From: Marthasterias glacialis
Lineage: Eukaryota; Echinodermata; Asteroidea; Forcipulatida; Asteriidae
Direction of reading: 5' to 3'
Assembly (NCBI GenBank): GCA_911728455.2
Contig: OU452230.1
Coordinates: forward strand, 7,610,512-7,674,511
Length of the DNA: 64,000 nucleotides
This document shows positions 1 to 11,879 of this stretch, piece after piece (position 1 is the first letter of the stretch; every line of letters begins with the position of its first letter). A program made the position numbers and the translations under genes. The notes under the pieces were generated by a model that saw only the letters and a program-made list of their open reading frames with translations, did not search any database and was not told the DNA's origin.

Positions 1-1639
1 TAAGATGGGCAAGAAAAACACGACAGTTAAATGGCAAAACCTCTTCTCAACACCTCGAACCATGTCCAGCTTGAACTTCGGTACGCTGATAAATTTTCAC
101 ACGAGCAAATTCAGTCAATCGATTTTTGGTTTGCTCTTGTTTTTTTTAAAGCCATTATAATATTGTTTTTCAAAACATCTGATTTAGGCTCGATGAAACA
201 CAGCTTACATACAGTATTTCCATTTTAAAGAAGCTATGTCCGATTTTCGGCTGATATGGCCCCCAAATTTAGATTTAAATGTTTGTGTAGCTAATTTATT
301 GATTTGAGAAAGTTTTAATTTTCATTTAAGGTATTGCACAATCCGCGAATGATAAGTGGTAGTCAATAAAAAAACTAAAAGTGTATCAAGTGTCGGGATC
401 TCAACAATAGGTCATGCCCATCGGCCGTGTACAATAAAAAAGAAAAAAACAAACATTTTTTTCGTTGTCCCTAAAAATGAGAAAACATTTGTCATCATAA
501 ATTTTAAGATCTTTCGGTAATTGTACCCATTCCATGTCGACTCAAAATTCTCACGAAAAACGACATTATAAACGAATTGATTTTGTTTTTGTAGATAGAG
601 GTTTTTTAAAATCAACATCACTGGGTGTGTGTGGGGGGGGGGGGGGGGGGGGGGGGACACGACAAAATTGACATTTTGATAGTAAATTTGTCACGTCGGA
701 GTTTTTCGAAAAGGAAAAGGTTCAAGGTGACTTTCCGTGTCTGATTTCGTGTGAAGTAGCGATGGATGATTATAATTTTCAACACTCTAGAGTTCATAAA
801 TTCATCTGGAATCGGGCAACCCTTAAGTAAGTTATAAATATTAAACACTATCAATACGGAGAGTGGAGCTGATACGAGAGGTGATTTATCACACCGGCCT
901 TGAAAGTCCCGTTTCTCACTGTGGGTTTCCCCACGGATGATCAAAGCGTTGGTTCTGTTTTTAATTCGAGAGAAAAATGGGGGTCTCTTTAAATCACTGC
1001 ATATGGGACGCCTAAATAAATAAATATATAGACGTATATGTTTAATATATTTATATATACATAAATATATAAAAAAAAGAAACTAGCAGCTGTTATGCCA
1101 TATGATTTGTGTAGTTCAAGTTATAGTTAGCAACGTGACAAGTGTTTGCTTATATAGGACCCAGATTAAACCCTTTTTTTGTATGTTGCGAACACATTTT
1201 AGATTAAATTGCCACATCCAATTAAAAGCGTTGTTATTGTATGATATGACAAGTATGTATTACAACTTCACATTCTGATAGATTTAATTATTTACCTTTT
1301 CCGCCCATGTTTTGCTCCGTCTGCCTTGATACAATCTGAAGAGTATTTTTTTGTCCGTCCTGTTCTGTCTTTTCTTCAGGTTTTTTTTTTCGTTTTGCCC
1401 CGGAGCGCGCAGTTGATCTAAATATTTATTCAGAGTGATAACACAAAACTGAAAACTCCCTCGATTTACTTTGAATAGACCTGCAACAAATCCCCCATCC
1501 CCGGGAATTGTCATCGTGTGTATCAAGTCTCCCGTTGAGACAACAATGTCCAAATTAAAAAGAAACTATTCGATATTCGCGTCCTCATTTACAGTTCTGT
1601 CCTTGTCCATATGAAATAAAACGTAATTTATATCTTACA
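1..1639. other. AT-rich unique sequence, no gene recognised
   Basis: No coding signal is supported. The open frames here are short and the two on the minus strand at 412-944 run through the poly-G tract. The stretch holds a G homopolymer at 633-656, an AT-rich patch of TATA/ATAT steps at 1017-1075, and scattered T runs. I see no SINE promoter boxes or inverted repeats longer than about 12 bp. Confidence 0.6.
633..656. repeat. poly-G homopolymer tract
   Basis: An uninterrupted run of 24 G preceded by GTGTGTGT. Similar G or C runs recur at about 7918-7934, 8186-8199, 8522-8535, 10536-10553, 15926-15937, 56210-56222 and 60099-60112, so long G/C homopolymers are a general property of this genome or assembly. 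Exact length is unreliable in most sequencing chemistries. Confidence 0.9.
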
Positions 1640-1975
1640 ACATCACCATCGACACTAGTAATTTATATTACATTCTACAACATCGACACCGTATCTACGA
1701 CATTTTCAACATCCTGTGACATTTACGACATTCCTACGTTTTCAACGCCGTACGGCCGTTTATTGTCACCAATCTTTGACACTGTCACCATTCTATGACA
1801 TTGTCACAAATCTATGATTTCTGTCAACATTCCACAACATTGTCACCAGTGTGTGACAATGTCACCATTCTATGGCATCGTCAACATTCCTTTACGTTGT
1901 CACCATTCCACGACATTGTCACCATCCTATACCCGACATTGTCACCATTCCACGACATTATACCCAATCAGAACT
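1640..1975. repeat. degenerate ~20-bp minisatellite (CATTGTCACCATTCYAYGA)
   Basis: Imperfect tandem copies of roughly ACATTGTCACCATTCCACG run through this stretch, clearest at 1780-1960, with earlier, more decayed copies reading ACATCGACACCGTATC and ACATTTTCAACATCC. The period is about 20 bp. The two overlapping plus-strand ORFs of 61 and 74 codons here are produced by the repeat in different frames and are not genes. Confidence 0.75.
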
Positions 1976-3439
1976 TGTGAGGTCGTATGTTCAGAGTTAT
2001 TTGAAAGTAGGAATTTGCTAAACGCAAAACACTTTTAGCCAGTCGGACTATTTTAAGAAAGTTTAGAACACAGTCCTTATCAGCTACTTTAACTTGCGTT
2101 TTGACCAGCAGACCACTGCTGTTTTAGACCACCGTAACGTACCTCACAACGGTGAGTGCATAGTTCGAGTAACACTCAGGGCTAAATTTGTACTTTAAGA
2201 AAAAAAACAGTTATCGCAAAACACTTGAAGAGGACCCTTTGAAACCATTGTTACCTTAGGAAGTGGAATAAGTGGAGCGCCATTGACATAGTGGTATGGT
2301 TAAAAAAAAAAAAAAAAAAAGAGAGCGATAAACTGACGGCTAGATTTGTCTACAGGGTTAACATAGTGGTAACCATAGGCTAAACATGACCGTACAAAAC
2401 CTGTGTTACAGTTGGAGACTTCTCGTGAAAATCAATCAATCGATTATTGATCCTTCAAATCGATTCGGGTTAAAAACTGCCTTCTTTGCTTCCGACCTCC
2501 CCGGGTGATCCGATACTAGTTACATATAAACAACAAATTGAAAACCAGTGGATTTATTGTCCGAGATGTCTCTGATTCTATCCACCATTTGAGCATGTTG
2601 CCGTCGCGAGGTCTTCGCTGCGAAAACAATTTTAAAGTGTTCTTGCCGATTGCGAGCTGATGAAGTAGAGAAGGGCTGGATGCTCATGCAACCGAATACT
2701 ATTATATGGGACTAAGATTTCTGCGCCTATCTTGCATGCTGGTGCGGTTCTACCGTCGATGTGATTTTTGGGTGGGGATGGGGGATGATATTTTATATTA
2801 TCGGTTTCGGAAAAGCGTTTGCCTTCCAAGTCTCTAATTTGTAAACAGATTTGTAGAAAAATGTCACAAAACTGAGTTGGTTGCGATTTCGAGAAAACGC
2901 CTGACAATGATTAGTTTTTTGAGACGGTAACGTTTCCGGACGGAAATACGTTCTCAGAACAACTGGTACTGGTATAAAAAGGTTTATAAGAATAAGAATT
3001 TACATTTATTTCTCGCGGGTGTCCGCCAATTTGGAAACTCGTGGCGCATGAACGATATTACCCCGGTCACTGGGCCATTCACTGACCTCCATTGGACTGA
3101 ATAGCGGGTTGCGTGTGTTCGTTGAAGTCAGTGAACTTCATTTTGAAACTAGCACAGTGGCGAATTGATCAACGCGTGCCGTGCATGTTTTAATGCAAAT
3201 TTACAAAAAGAAGTATACAGTGAAGAAAATAACATTGTGGGTGAAAACAAGCTACATAGAAATGAAGAAAAAATCCCATCCTAAATTCACAAAAGACGTT
3301 ACATATATACGCACTGTGTGTATTAAACGTTTTGTTTTTCTTTTTCGAGTTTCAAAATGGCCGCCGCTTGTTTGTGCCGTTTTTGGTCGCAGTAATGTGC
3401 ACACGCACACGCCCGACTCGCTATCAAGTCAGTATTAAC
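1976..3439. other. unique sequence, no gene recognised
   Basis: Mostly non-repetitive sequence with an A18-like run near 2302-2319. Short open frames at 2632-2907 (minus) and 3181-3438 (plus) lack recognisable domains, splice context or codon structure that would support coding. Nothing else was identified. Confidence 0.5.
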
Positions 3440-3665
3440 TAGAGATCAGTGGTTATCTCCCTGTGCTGCCAAGTGCAGCACCAGACTAAATCAATCACAA
3501 GAACAATCTCTGCCCTGGCACCCATTTATCCCCCTGGGTGAAGAGAAGCAATTACAGTTTAATGGTCTTGCTCAAGGACACAAGCGTCATGACCTGGAAT
3601 CAAACCTACCCCTCTACGACTTAGCTTCCAGAACTTAAGTCCGATGCACTAGACCGATGACACGC
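3440..3665 (-). mobile_element. tRNA-derived SINE (family 1), reverse orientation
   Basis: Read on the minus strand this has the layout of a tRNA-derived SINE. A tRNA-like head has a B-box-like GGTTTGATTCC (plus strand GGAATCAAACC at about 3597-3607). A body follows with the phrases TTGTGTCCTTGAGCAAGACCA and TTCACCCAGGGGGATAAATGG. The same body is found in the copies at 52350-52716 (plus) and 50380-50553 (minus), which supports a dispersed family. RNA polymerase III would be the ancestral transcriber. This copy looks diverged and probably inactive. Confidence 0.8.
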
Positions 3666-3721
3666 TCAAATGTTATACCCATAAAAAGCTTACAGATGGA
3701 AAAAACGTTCATAATTATATT

Positions 3722-4048
3722 ATATATCGTCGTGTTCACAACAAAAGGACGTCAGGGAAAGTTCCCGGTAAAAGGACGCATATAAGCAATTTACGTTAAA
3801 ATTTGTGTTTCATTAATTATGAGCGGGAGAGTTTGGTAAATTTGTTGCCATGCAAAAGCCATTCTAGAAAACATGTCTTCAGGGTAATTCTAGCAAAAGA
3901 AAAAAAATAAACAAAAATGACATATTTTTCATGTCAGGAGCCATTTTTTTGTTGCTTATACGTCCTTTTGTTACTGGGACGAACTACTTTATGTTCCCGG
4001 CAAAAGGGCGTAAGGCCTTACGCCCTTTTGCCGGGCACACGACGATAT
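3722..4048. mobile_element. palindromic MITE / fold-back element with 12-bp terminal inverted repeats
   Basis: The left end ATATCGTCGTGT (3722-3733) is the exact reverse complement of the right end ACACGACGATAT (4037-4048). Inside, a second pair of arms matches: TTCCCGGTAAAAGGACGC..ATAAGCAA at about 3759-3788 against TTGCTTATACGTCC..TTACTGGGA at about 3950-3979. At the right the element contains a perfect 40-bp palindrome. No transposase frame is present, so this is non-autonomous. The two short overlapping ORFs across it are shadows of the palindrome. The family name is not known to me. Confidence 0.75.
3996..4035. repeat. perfect 40-bp palindrome
   Basis: The left half CCCGGCAAAAGGGCGTAAGG (3996-4015) is followed directly by its exact reverse complement (4016-4035) with no spacer. 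It lies inside the MITE at 3722-4048. A shorter related sequence, TTCCCGGTAAAAGGACGC, is present at the element's left side, so the palindrome probably arose by duplication of a terminal segment in inverted orientation. Confidence 0.95.
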
Positions 4049-5257
4049 CATGCCCTTTGGGTGAATATTACCCCACGACTATCAAGTCCCAATGTGGTAG
4101 CATTTGGTTCCAAGGGTTTTCACAATTATATAAAGTAAATAGCTAATCAATTAATTCAGTAGCTTAGCTAAATATAGGGCTGCTTGGACATTTACTAAAA
4201 AGGTTACCTTCGGTTACTTTGAAAGTGCTTGATTTAATATGCGTCCTTCGTATAATACATTTTATGGCATTGACTGGTAATTAAAATGCAGATATATCTG
4301 CTCAGGATTTGGAGGTATACTGACCTTAAATGGACACCTTTAATTTAAAACTTTGATCTGTGATTTCCATTAAAATCTGCGATTATCTGCATTAAGATGA
4401 ACACGGATGTATAAATTGTTGTGAACGCTCTTTATTTTACCCACGCTCCTTTTGGGCCAATTAAAAATTCAAATCAGCGTTTTCGCTGAAAAGATCTTCA
4501 TAGTTGTTTGCATTGGTTGGATTATCTGCATTTTAATGTTTTTATTTCTTTAAATTTTATTTATATATACATTTCATATTATTTAAAGTTGAGGAATCTT
4601 ATTCAATTTGATATGTTCCTTGGGGCAAGTTTACATTTAACTAAACATGAAACTAAGCCAAAGATTTTTCTGAACAGTCTCGCACCGATATCAGTATGTA
4701 AGAGTTTGTTTTGAATGTTCCCAGTTTCGCGGTTCATTACTCCCTTAGTATAACGATTTTAGGTGTCAATGTCACGTTGGAACCCAATTAGTACTGGTAC
4801 TCATTTCTACGCAATGGAGTCTCAATATAGACTCGACGTTGCTGACGCCTTTGTCAGGGCCAAGGCGACCGGGGAAGGGGGAATCAATACCCCCAAATAA
4901 TGAGCCCCAGTCGGCAAATGTGGCGCTGAATCAATTTGGAGAAGGACTCCGCCGCGCCTCTCTGTTTCTTTTTAACGCCTACGGTCCAGAAAGCAGAACA
5001 ACACCACCGAGTGTAACATGGTGTGAGGATAGCAAAGACTGCGCGTATATCTTGTCTGCTTCTCTCACTCCAACGATTTCATAAGTTAATTATTATTTAT
5101 TTTGTTTTCTGGTGATTTTTCTGTTTCATTCAGGGGCTGCAGACTAAAAGTTCGAAATGTCTGTTTCGAAACTAAGTGTTATTGTTTAATTTGTCAGGGT
5201 TTTTAAAGTTCAATAGCAAGCAAACAAGGGATTTTAACCTTAACTTTATTTAATAGA
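4049..5257. other. unique sequence; locally GC-richer patch at 4830-5080, no gene recognised
   Basis: Mostly AT-rich unique DNA. The patch 4830-5080 is richer in G and C and less repetitive than its surroundings and contains an 81-codon plus-strand frame (4839-5084). I see no domain, signal peptide or splice pattern that would make it a gene. A conserved regulatory element or decayed exon is possible but unsupported. Confidence 0.4.
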
Positions 5258-5258
5258 T

Positions 5259-5260
5259 AT

Positions 5261-5291
<31 letters not shown>

Positions 5292-5302
5292 TTATTATTA
5301 TT
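5259..5302. repeat. (TTTA)n microsatellite
   Basis: About eight to nine TTTA units followed by ATT ATT ATT. It lies immediately upstream of the tRNA-like element at 5321. Confidence 0.9.
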
Positions 5303-5320
5303 AGAAACGGTTATTGAACA

Positions 5321-5640
5321 ACTACAGCTTCTATCACATTTGTATTCACCTCTGGGAGCCAAGGTTCGATTCCCAGCAGACCAGAGGGTGACTCGAGTGT
5401 TAATTGGCTTTTCCGGTTCATGTTTTTACTTCCACGATTGTCGAGGGATTCACCACCCCCATCTAAAATAATTTGCCTCTCCTCTCCGATTGTGTTTGTT
5501 TGCCCGGCCGGGCATGTTCCATCACGACGCTCAGATGAAGCTATCCAGTGCCGTGTGGTAATTTTGAAGGGAACGTTCGGAGTCATCATAGAGTCGTCAT
5601 CGCTGGAAGGCTGAAGCTAGAAGATGGAAAAGCAACATGC
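5321..5640 (+). mobile_element. probable tRNA-derived SINE (family 3)
   Basis: A B-box-like GGTTCGATTCCCAGCAGACC at about 5363-5382 is followed by a body with TTAATTGGCTTTTCCGG and GTCGAGGGATTCACC, the layout of a SINE with a tRNA-like head and an unrelated body. The A box is weaker. The short ORFs on both strands across 5311-5614 run through this element and are not supported as genes. The right boundary is approximate. Confidence 0.5.
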
Positions 5641-6030
5641 CCAAAGTAGCTATATCCTATCCTGTTTTTTAACAGACTGGATGTGGATTTACAACAAAGT
5701 GTACAATAACAATATAACTATTACTTCTTATTGACTATCCTGCAATGAATGTTTTTACAATCCCCCCCCGTCAGCCCCCCGCCCCACCTCCGGAAATAAA
5801 ATGTAATACATGCTTTTAAAGACGAGTTTGCAATGTTCACAACCTCATACACACCGATTAGCATTCAAGGTAAATTCTTTCGTTGCCGGGGACGAAGTAC
5901 ACAAGGACATTTCTTTCCAACAATGAAACGCTTATAATTCTGTCTGAGATGGCCGCCATCCAATCAGGGTCGAATTATGGGTGAATTAGGTCTGAACGAT
6001 TTTGGATTCACAAAGCATTGCCGATCTAAA

Positions 6031-6068
6031 GAAAAAAGAAGAAGAAGTAGAACTGAAGAAGAAAAAAA

Positions 6069-6100
<32 letters not shown>

Positions 6101-6105
6101 GAAAA
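6031..6105 (+). repeat. (GAA)n purine tract
   Basis: Imperfect GAA/GAAA repeat, nearly all purine on the plus strand. Long GAA tracts are known to form triplexes, but this copy is interrupted. The poly-K/R and poly-F/L/S frames here are shadows. Confidence 0.9.
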
Positions 6106-6379
6106 GACGTATAGAGGTTTACAGGTCTGTTTAGCTGGCATTGCGACTGCTGATGTAATTGTCTGGAAAAGCATGTTTGCAATGTCTACATTTATCCTTA
6201 TGTGGCTCTCCAGAGGCAGAGGATAATTCCCCGCCGGCAGACCTGAATGGGTCCCAGATAGAGGAAGGCAGAGTCTGGGACAAACAATGCTTGTTTGGGG
6301 GAAAATACGGATTAATTTTGCAATGAAAAATAAAAGACGTTCGTTTAGGCCTTGGTCTTTTCTTATTACGCTGTGCATG

Positions 6380-6605
6380 CCAGCCGTCATCTAGTTGTCG
6401 TGGTCGTTGTTATAGACGACGGTGATGATTTTGTTTATCACATTGCTGTCGCTGTTGCGTGTTGCCCGCTACATGTTGCCGTTGGTGTTTCTTTTCCTTA
6501 TTCTGTCGTCGTCGTTGCTTGTTGCTTGTCATCATTGTTGTTGAGCTGTTGTTTATCGTTCGTCGTCGTCGTCCTCGTCGTCGTTATTGTTGCCGTTGCT
6601 AAACC
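6380..6605. repeat. degenerate GTC/GTT-rich trinucleotide region
   Basis: Imperfect stretches of GTCGTC, GTTGTT and GTTGCT alternate here, which produces the valine-rich 88-codon plus-strand frame. No protein signature beyond the repeat is visible. Confidence 0.65.
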
Positions 6606-9600
6606 AACTATTTCGTAATAAAACAGTAGAATCCTTAAGGGTGAACCGGTTTATTCGGCTGTTACTGTTCTACATTCAAAAAGGGCAGAATTACCTTAAC
6701 AGACGTCACAGGCGCTTTATCAACCATTGCACCGTGTACAAATGTGTCCATTCCAAGTTGTTATCTATTTTCATTTCACATTCGACTGGTATAGTGAAAC
6801 AGTGGTGTATACAATTTCGAATCAATTTATGCCCCAATTGGTATGCTGTCAACACTAGACGCTCTTTGATCATTATTTTTTTATTTTAAATGCCGGCAGT
6901 TTGCATCTTGCAATTTATTTCTGGGTATCTTTTGAAGAAAAGTGGTACGTCAGGTAAAGGTTACATTGTTTTATGTTTTCACGTCACAGGCAAAAAAAAA
7001 TAAATTGCTGGTAGAGATACACCTCGAGATACTCACGTCGGATACAGTGTTAAATTCGACTTTAGAAACCGGGTTGCTGCGATCGTGGCACCCACGATTT
7101 CCCCCTTTAAACATAGGCCTATAAATCACGTCACGTTCTCTGCAGTGGGAAAAATCTCTGCGCCATGGGGGGTTAAGGCCGGTCATTTGCACAATGTGTT
7201 CAAGACGTGTCGAGAAGATGAAGAACATTACATCAAAAAAAAAAAAAAAACACCCCAAAATAGAAACGAAACCAGGTTAAATACCCGGTACTTTCAGACA
7301 TAGATTTGTTGATGTTGTTAAAAACAAATTGACTCGTCTTTATTTTATCGTTTTAAATACAGCAGGCCAATCTCCCATTTAAAAACAGTTCTTTGATAAT
7401 CTAACAGCAATCGAAATACGATTTCTTTGCATGACTGAAGCAAAAAGCATTAAACGCTAGGGGGAAAAAAAGTGTTACAGAAGGCTTGCTTTAGCAAATC
7501 CTAGTTATGTCAAATAGAGGGCGCTTCTATCAGTGGCCAAAGGTGTCTGCTTTTGAAATTTGTGACCAATGATGACCCGCGTGTCTTCAGTCACTCTAAC
7601 AGGCGCACCGGTGTGTGTATACATCAGTCATTCGTGACATCTGCCGCTAGAAAGGCTGCTCTAAAAATACCAACGCTGTATTAAAACGTGGCATGGTTAG
7701 GGGTATGTTGACCACAAGTATGTCATTTTCTCTGCTATCCTATACTACGCCATGGTTTCGCTCGTGTCAAACGGAAAGAGAAGTTTAGTCGTAAAGTGCA
7801 ATGTACATAGTGAATTGGAGTTGGAAAGAGGATGTAAACACACGACGTGTTTGAAGAAATATCACAGCGGGTTTATTTCTGTCTTATTTCGATGTTTACC
7901 GACATTATTGTTCGTGATGGGGGGGGGGGGGGGGTGGACAACATCCATTCTTCTGAAGAACCATGATTCGGGGTCTTCAGAAAATCCTCGTTGTGTCTCA
8001 TTCTGAGTGAGTGCTCGAAGTGACTTCAACGAAGCTACTTGATGGATTGTCGGCGATTAGCGAGCCATTCAAGTCATCTTATCGTCAGAGTATACAGAAG
8101 ACCTTGGAGTACTTCAGTGTCTTCGAATTTGATGACATAATCATTACGGTCACAGTTGAATTTTGCTGAACATTTAAAAAGACACCCCCCCCCCCCCCGT
8201 TAAATAAGTGGTGCACAAACTTTGGCAAATGAAGGTCGTCAAGTTAAGCACCACGTCGTTATGTTTCGCGCAAAATTGAAAGATGCTCAAGTTCGTTGTT
8301 AAAATTAACAATAGGCTTACACTCGTATACAGTATTTAAATACACACGAGCTGTTTTCGTGTGTCTGGGTATCCTGTCATTCAAATTTATTATTTGAGGC
8401 AGTTGTGGAATTTTGTACGACGTAATTAACGCTTTGTTAAACATCGCTTCCTTCATTAATTGTTTAAGGTAAACAAAAATAACACGTGACAGTAAGAAAC
8501 CAGAACAGCATATCACGAAACCACCCCCCCCCCCCATCACAAAAAAGGAATGAAACAGTCTTAAATAAAAAAAATTTCGGAATTAAAACGTCATCTACAA
8601 TAATACGTCTGCTTGCATTTGTTTTCTTTTTTTTCTTTTTATTTTCTTTCTGTCGTGTATTTTTTTTTTTATTAAAATTTTTCGAAAGTGATTTCCCGTT
8701 ATACAGAAATGAAAATACATTTTTGCCAAACTCTGCTTATTTGGATGAAGAACGTTGCATTACGAAAAAAAAAACATCGTCGAGTGTGCTAACTTGATCA
8801 TTAATAATGATTTCGCATATTTGAAATGAAATTTGAATGTTTGATTTCTTAATGCGAAAGACAATAGGAACTGAAGGGATAAATTTGTTCAAGTATGACA
8901 TTTTTTAATATGATTTTTTTTTTCACGCATGCGCTTGCTCATTAAATAAGGTAGTTTATAAAGGACATCATCATTTCCAATAACCCGACTGTGGCTCAGA
9001 TATACAGTTGATTAAGTTGACTAAATTAAATAACTTCATCTCTCAATACACATTGCCATGGAAACCTGCATGAACAAAACAAAATAACCCTGGACTCTAT
9101 GTGTAATTAAATGTAAATAAAACTTGCTCTTGGCGTGGTACCGGTATTGAATTCTCCTTCAAGAGAATTCATGTTTTTTGTGTGTTTTTTTGTTTTTTTT
9201 AAACCCTTGTTTTCTTCGCGATTAATACGATGAGAACTTTGAATTTGTCTTGTTTTCTGCTGCCCGACTAAGGGAGAGTCGGCTTCAACTTCTGTCTGGG
9301 GTACCAGTCTTAGCTGACGTCGTTCTCAGTGGCGTTGCATTATTTTTATCTGACGTCATGCCATACATAAATGCTGCCTATTTTGCATAACGTACGTATT
9401 TCTTGTCAAAAAATTGCACACGGAAAATTTACGGATGCTTGCCCACACAGATGACCGTAATAACAAGTGGGATCTCGATTACCGGTATTCTATCATTAAA
9501 AAAAAAAACCGTTATCATTGATGTCGATTCTCTATATCCTCAATACAAGAGTTCCACCGTTTCGACGAGGTAACCCCCTGTTAATTTGAGGAATGTCGTC

Positions 9601-9730
9601 ACCGGGAGACGGTTCGAGTTCCACCCTAGGGGTTCATGGTTTGTATTGCCACGGGACTCTGAAGACATCGAATATTCAGTCGGTGTCTTTTGCTTTTTCA
9701 TACACCGCTACATTAAATGCAAAAGACTAA
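6606..9730. other. unique AT-rich sequence with homopolymers, no gene recognised
   Basis: No supported gene. It contains A or G runs (A16 near 7237-7252, G17 near 7918-7934), C runs near 8186-8199 and 8522-8535, and T-rich tracts near 8625-8670. A weak B-box-like GGTTCGAGTTCC occurs at about 9612-9623 but without a convincing A box. The ORFs of 60-103 codons in this stretch overlap one another on both strands and lack features. Confidence 0.5.
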
Positions 9731-9739
9731 AATCAATAG

Positions 9740-10235
9740 CTCCTTTGAATCTTCTGTAAGAGAATAACATTGTCGAGACGAACATTCTCTTAAAGCCACA
9801 GCTTAACATTGCATTACCGATGCATTGGTAAGAAGAAAAACATAAATGTTCACAGATTTACATATATCTTACACGGTATGAAGATACTGATGGTTAAAAA
9901 ACTTTCCTTAAAATATTTCTGCCTCAAGTGTTATCATTTTTGGAGAATAAATAAATAAGATTCAAAATTAGTTTTCGTCTCAGTGAGACAAAAGCTCTGA
10001 GGAATGCATACAAAAATGCTGAATGTATTTTTACCGTTTTCTCGCAAATAAAACAAGGAAATGAGATGGCATTTTCACAGGTTGGTTTTATTACATATAT
10101 CTTGATTTGTGCAAAGAATGGAATCATTTACAGTCAGTTTACCAATGTTGAGCTGGGGCTGTGAAGGGTGTGCAATACATTGGTTAGTTTGAAAATACTA
10201 ATGTTCACATATTTGCACATAACTGACACGGTCAG
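9740..10235. mobile_element. decayed echinoderm-type palindromic MITE (TGTTCACAGATTTACATAT family)
   Basis: Phrases such as AAATGTTCACAGATTTACAT, TTACACGGTATGAAGATACTG and ATTTTCACAGGTTGGTTTTA, together with a central inverted motif around GTCTCAGTGAGACAAAAG (about 9976-9993), match from memory a common echinoderm MITE layout. A related fragment lies at 11880-12060. The identification is from recalled repeat families, not from alignment. The central hairpin is visible directly. The 67-codon minus-strand ORF here is part of the repeat. Confidence 0.55.
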
Positions 10236-10407
10236 GGGCCGTGTTTTTAATTGAATTACGTGTGTCTACATTTTCTTATGGGGGAGCGCCTGGGGACCCA
10301 CAGCCCCCCTACTACGCCGCTGGTCTACTGAATCATTACACAAGTCGTCTCCTCTTAAATTACAAATCAGAAAATTACTAGTGGAAAATGGAAAATATTT
10401 CGCCATT

Positions 10408-10427
10408 TTTTTTTTTTTTTTTTTTTG
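10408..10427. repeat. poly-T tract
   Basis: About 20 consecutive T at the end of CGCCATT, followed by GAAACTC. A separate C tract of about 18 bases lies at 10536-10553. Confidence 0.85.
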
Positions 10428-11010
10428 AAACTCAATGTCCAATCAAAAAATGCTGGCTCATTGTTTGTAAGTAGCATACAGCTATTTTACAGAATTGGCC
10501 ATCTTGTTGGCTTCTTCCGCCCTAACTTATAATACCCCCCCCCCCCCCCCCCCAAACAAACTGTTTCTATTAAGAAAGCCCAACTAACAACGGACGTTAC
10601 TTCGTATTCAGGGAACTTGATGTTGAGGCCAAGCTGGATTTTGTCTTCTTACCTCAGGGCATACACACCTCACTGTCACACTAGATTAGATATCGCAAGA
10701 CGAATCATCTCCTCACATCGAGGGACACATTTTATGAGCAGGGTGGCTAGCTTCGCACCTCACGACCAACTCACCGTAACGGAATACAGTCAACAAAATC
10801 ACTGCCAACGGTTCACTTTCATTTCACGCCTGAGAAGCCCAGTCAACCCCTCCACCAACCGCCGCGCCCCCCCCCCCCCCTCCGCCACTTCTCTCCCTGT
10901 GAATTGTTTTTCTCTCGTACCCATTATAAAAGGAGATCGAATCATTCAAGGAAACAGTTTTATTCTATGCGTTTAAAACTGGAGATCAATTTCCCTCGGG
11001 GGGTGCTCGA

Positions 11011-11016
11011 TATAAG
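11011..11016 (+). promoter_or_regulatory. candidate TATA box (very tentative)
   Basis: TATAAG sits in a locally GC-richer stretch, with CCAGATC, which fits the initiator pattern YYANWYY, at 11030-11036, and a short ORF with ATG at 11107. The spacing from TATA to this initiator-like site is slightly short. TATA-like hexamers occur often by chance in AT-rich DNA, so this is only a candidate. Confidence 0.15.
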
Positions 11017-11106
11017 CAGTCGGTCCGCTCCAGATCAAGCATCTGTGATCTTTACATTTAGAGCAACTTGCGGCCTGGACGCGATAATCCGGCGGAGGTT
11101 GTGAGA

Positions 11107-11238
11107 ATGAACGAGATTTTGAACAGCGAAGCGATATTTCGCTTGCCAGACAGTCATACAGATTTAGTGGGAGAAACCATGTATTTCCATCCACACGTTG
11201 ACCATAAGTTATCCCCTTTAAGGGAAAGTCCCCTTTAA
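11107..11238 (+). CDS. short ORF of 43 codons, possible first exon, unidentified
   Basis: The frame begins MNEILNSEAIFRLPDSHTDL and ends at TAA. It has a mixed amino-acid composition with no low-complexity bias, unlike most frames in this window, and lies about 95 bp downstream of a TATA-like hexamer. No domain is recognised. The last residues read through the direct repeat CCCCTTTAAGGGAAAG (two copies, 11214-11245), which argues that at least the end is not coding. It could be chance. Confidence 0.12.
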   Translation: MNEILNSEAIFRLPDSHTDLVGETMYFHPHVDHKLSPLRESPL

Positions 11239-11367
11239 GGGAAAGATTCCTTTTGATTCGAAATAAAAAGGTAATTTGTTCAAATTACAAGAGTAGAAAG
11301 AAAGTATGTTTTTAAAAAGCCGTATGGATTGTCCATAAAGCAAGATGGGGGCCAGACAAGTTGCATA

Positions 11368-11727
11368 CCGGTACCCTGTATTGTGACTGGTACCCTGTAT
11401 TATGACTGGTTATCCTATATTGTGACTGGTTATCCTATATTGTGACTGGTTACCCTGTATTGTGACTGGTTACCCTGTATTGTGACTGGTACCCTGTATT
11501 GTGACTGGTACCCTGTATTGTGACTGGTTATCCTGTATTGTGACTGGTTACCCTGTATTGTGACTGGTACCCTGTATTATGACTGGTTATCCTATATTGT
11601 GATTGGTTATCCTATATTGCGACTGGTTACCTTGTATTGTGACTGGTACCCTGTATTGTGACTGGTTACCCTGTATTGTGACTGTTACCTTGTATTGTGA
11701 CTGGTACCCTGTATTGTCACTGGTTTC
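11368..11727 (+). repeat. ~20-bp minisatellite (TACCCTGTATTGTGACTGGT)n
   Basis: About 18 tandem copies of a 19-20-bp unit, alternating between ACCCTGTATTGTGACTGGT and TTATCCTATATTGTGACTGG variants. Variant types occur in runs, for example paired TATCCTATAT copies at about 11410-11450 and again at 11588-11620, suggesting that blocks of several units were duplicated together. The overlapping plus and minus ORFs (11587-12100) start inside it and are not genes. Confidence 0.95.
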
Positions 11728-11879
11728 CTGCAAACATCTGCTTAAAGCACACAGCCAAACACTGGTTACTGTCAAAGGCCTGCATTCACACTTTGTGTCA
11801 CCCAACATGTACATAAAACAACAAACATGTAACAAATCTAACCGCAATCAGACATCAGAGTCACGAGAAAATAGTGAAA

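Noticed and set aside
9600..9640. SINE with B box GGTTCGAGTTCC
   Set aside because: No A box at the right distance and no body shared with other SINEs in the window.
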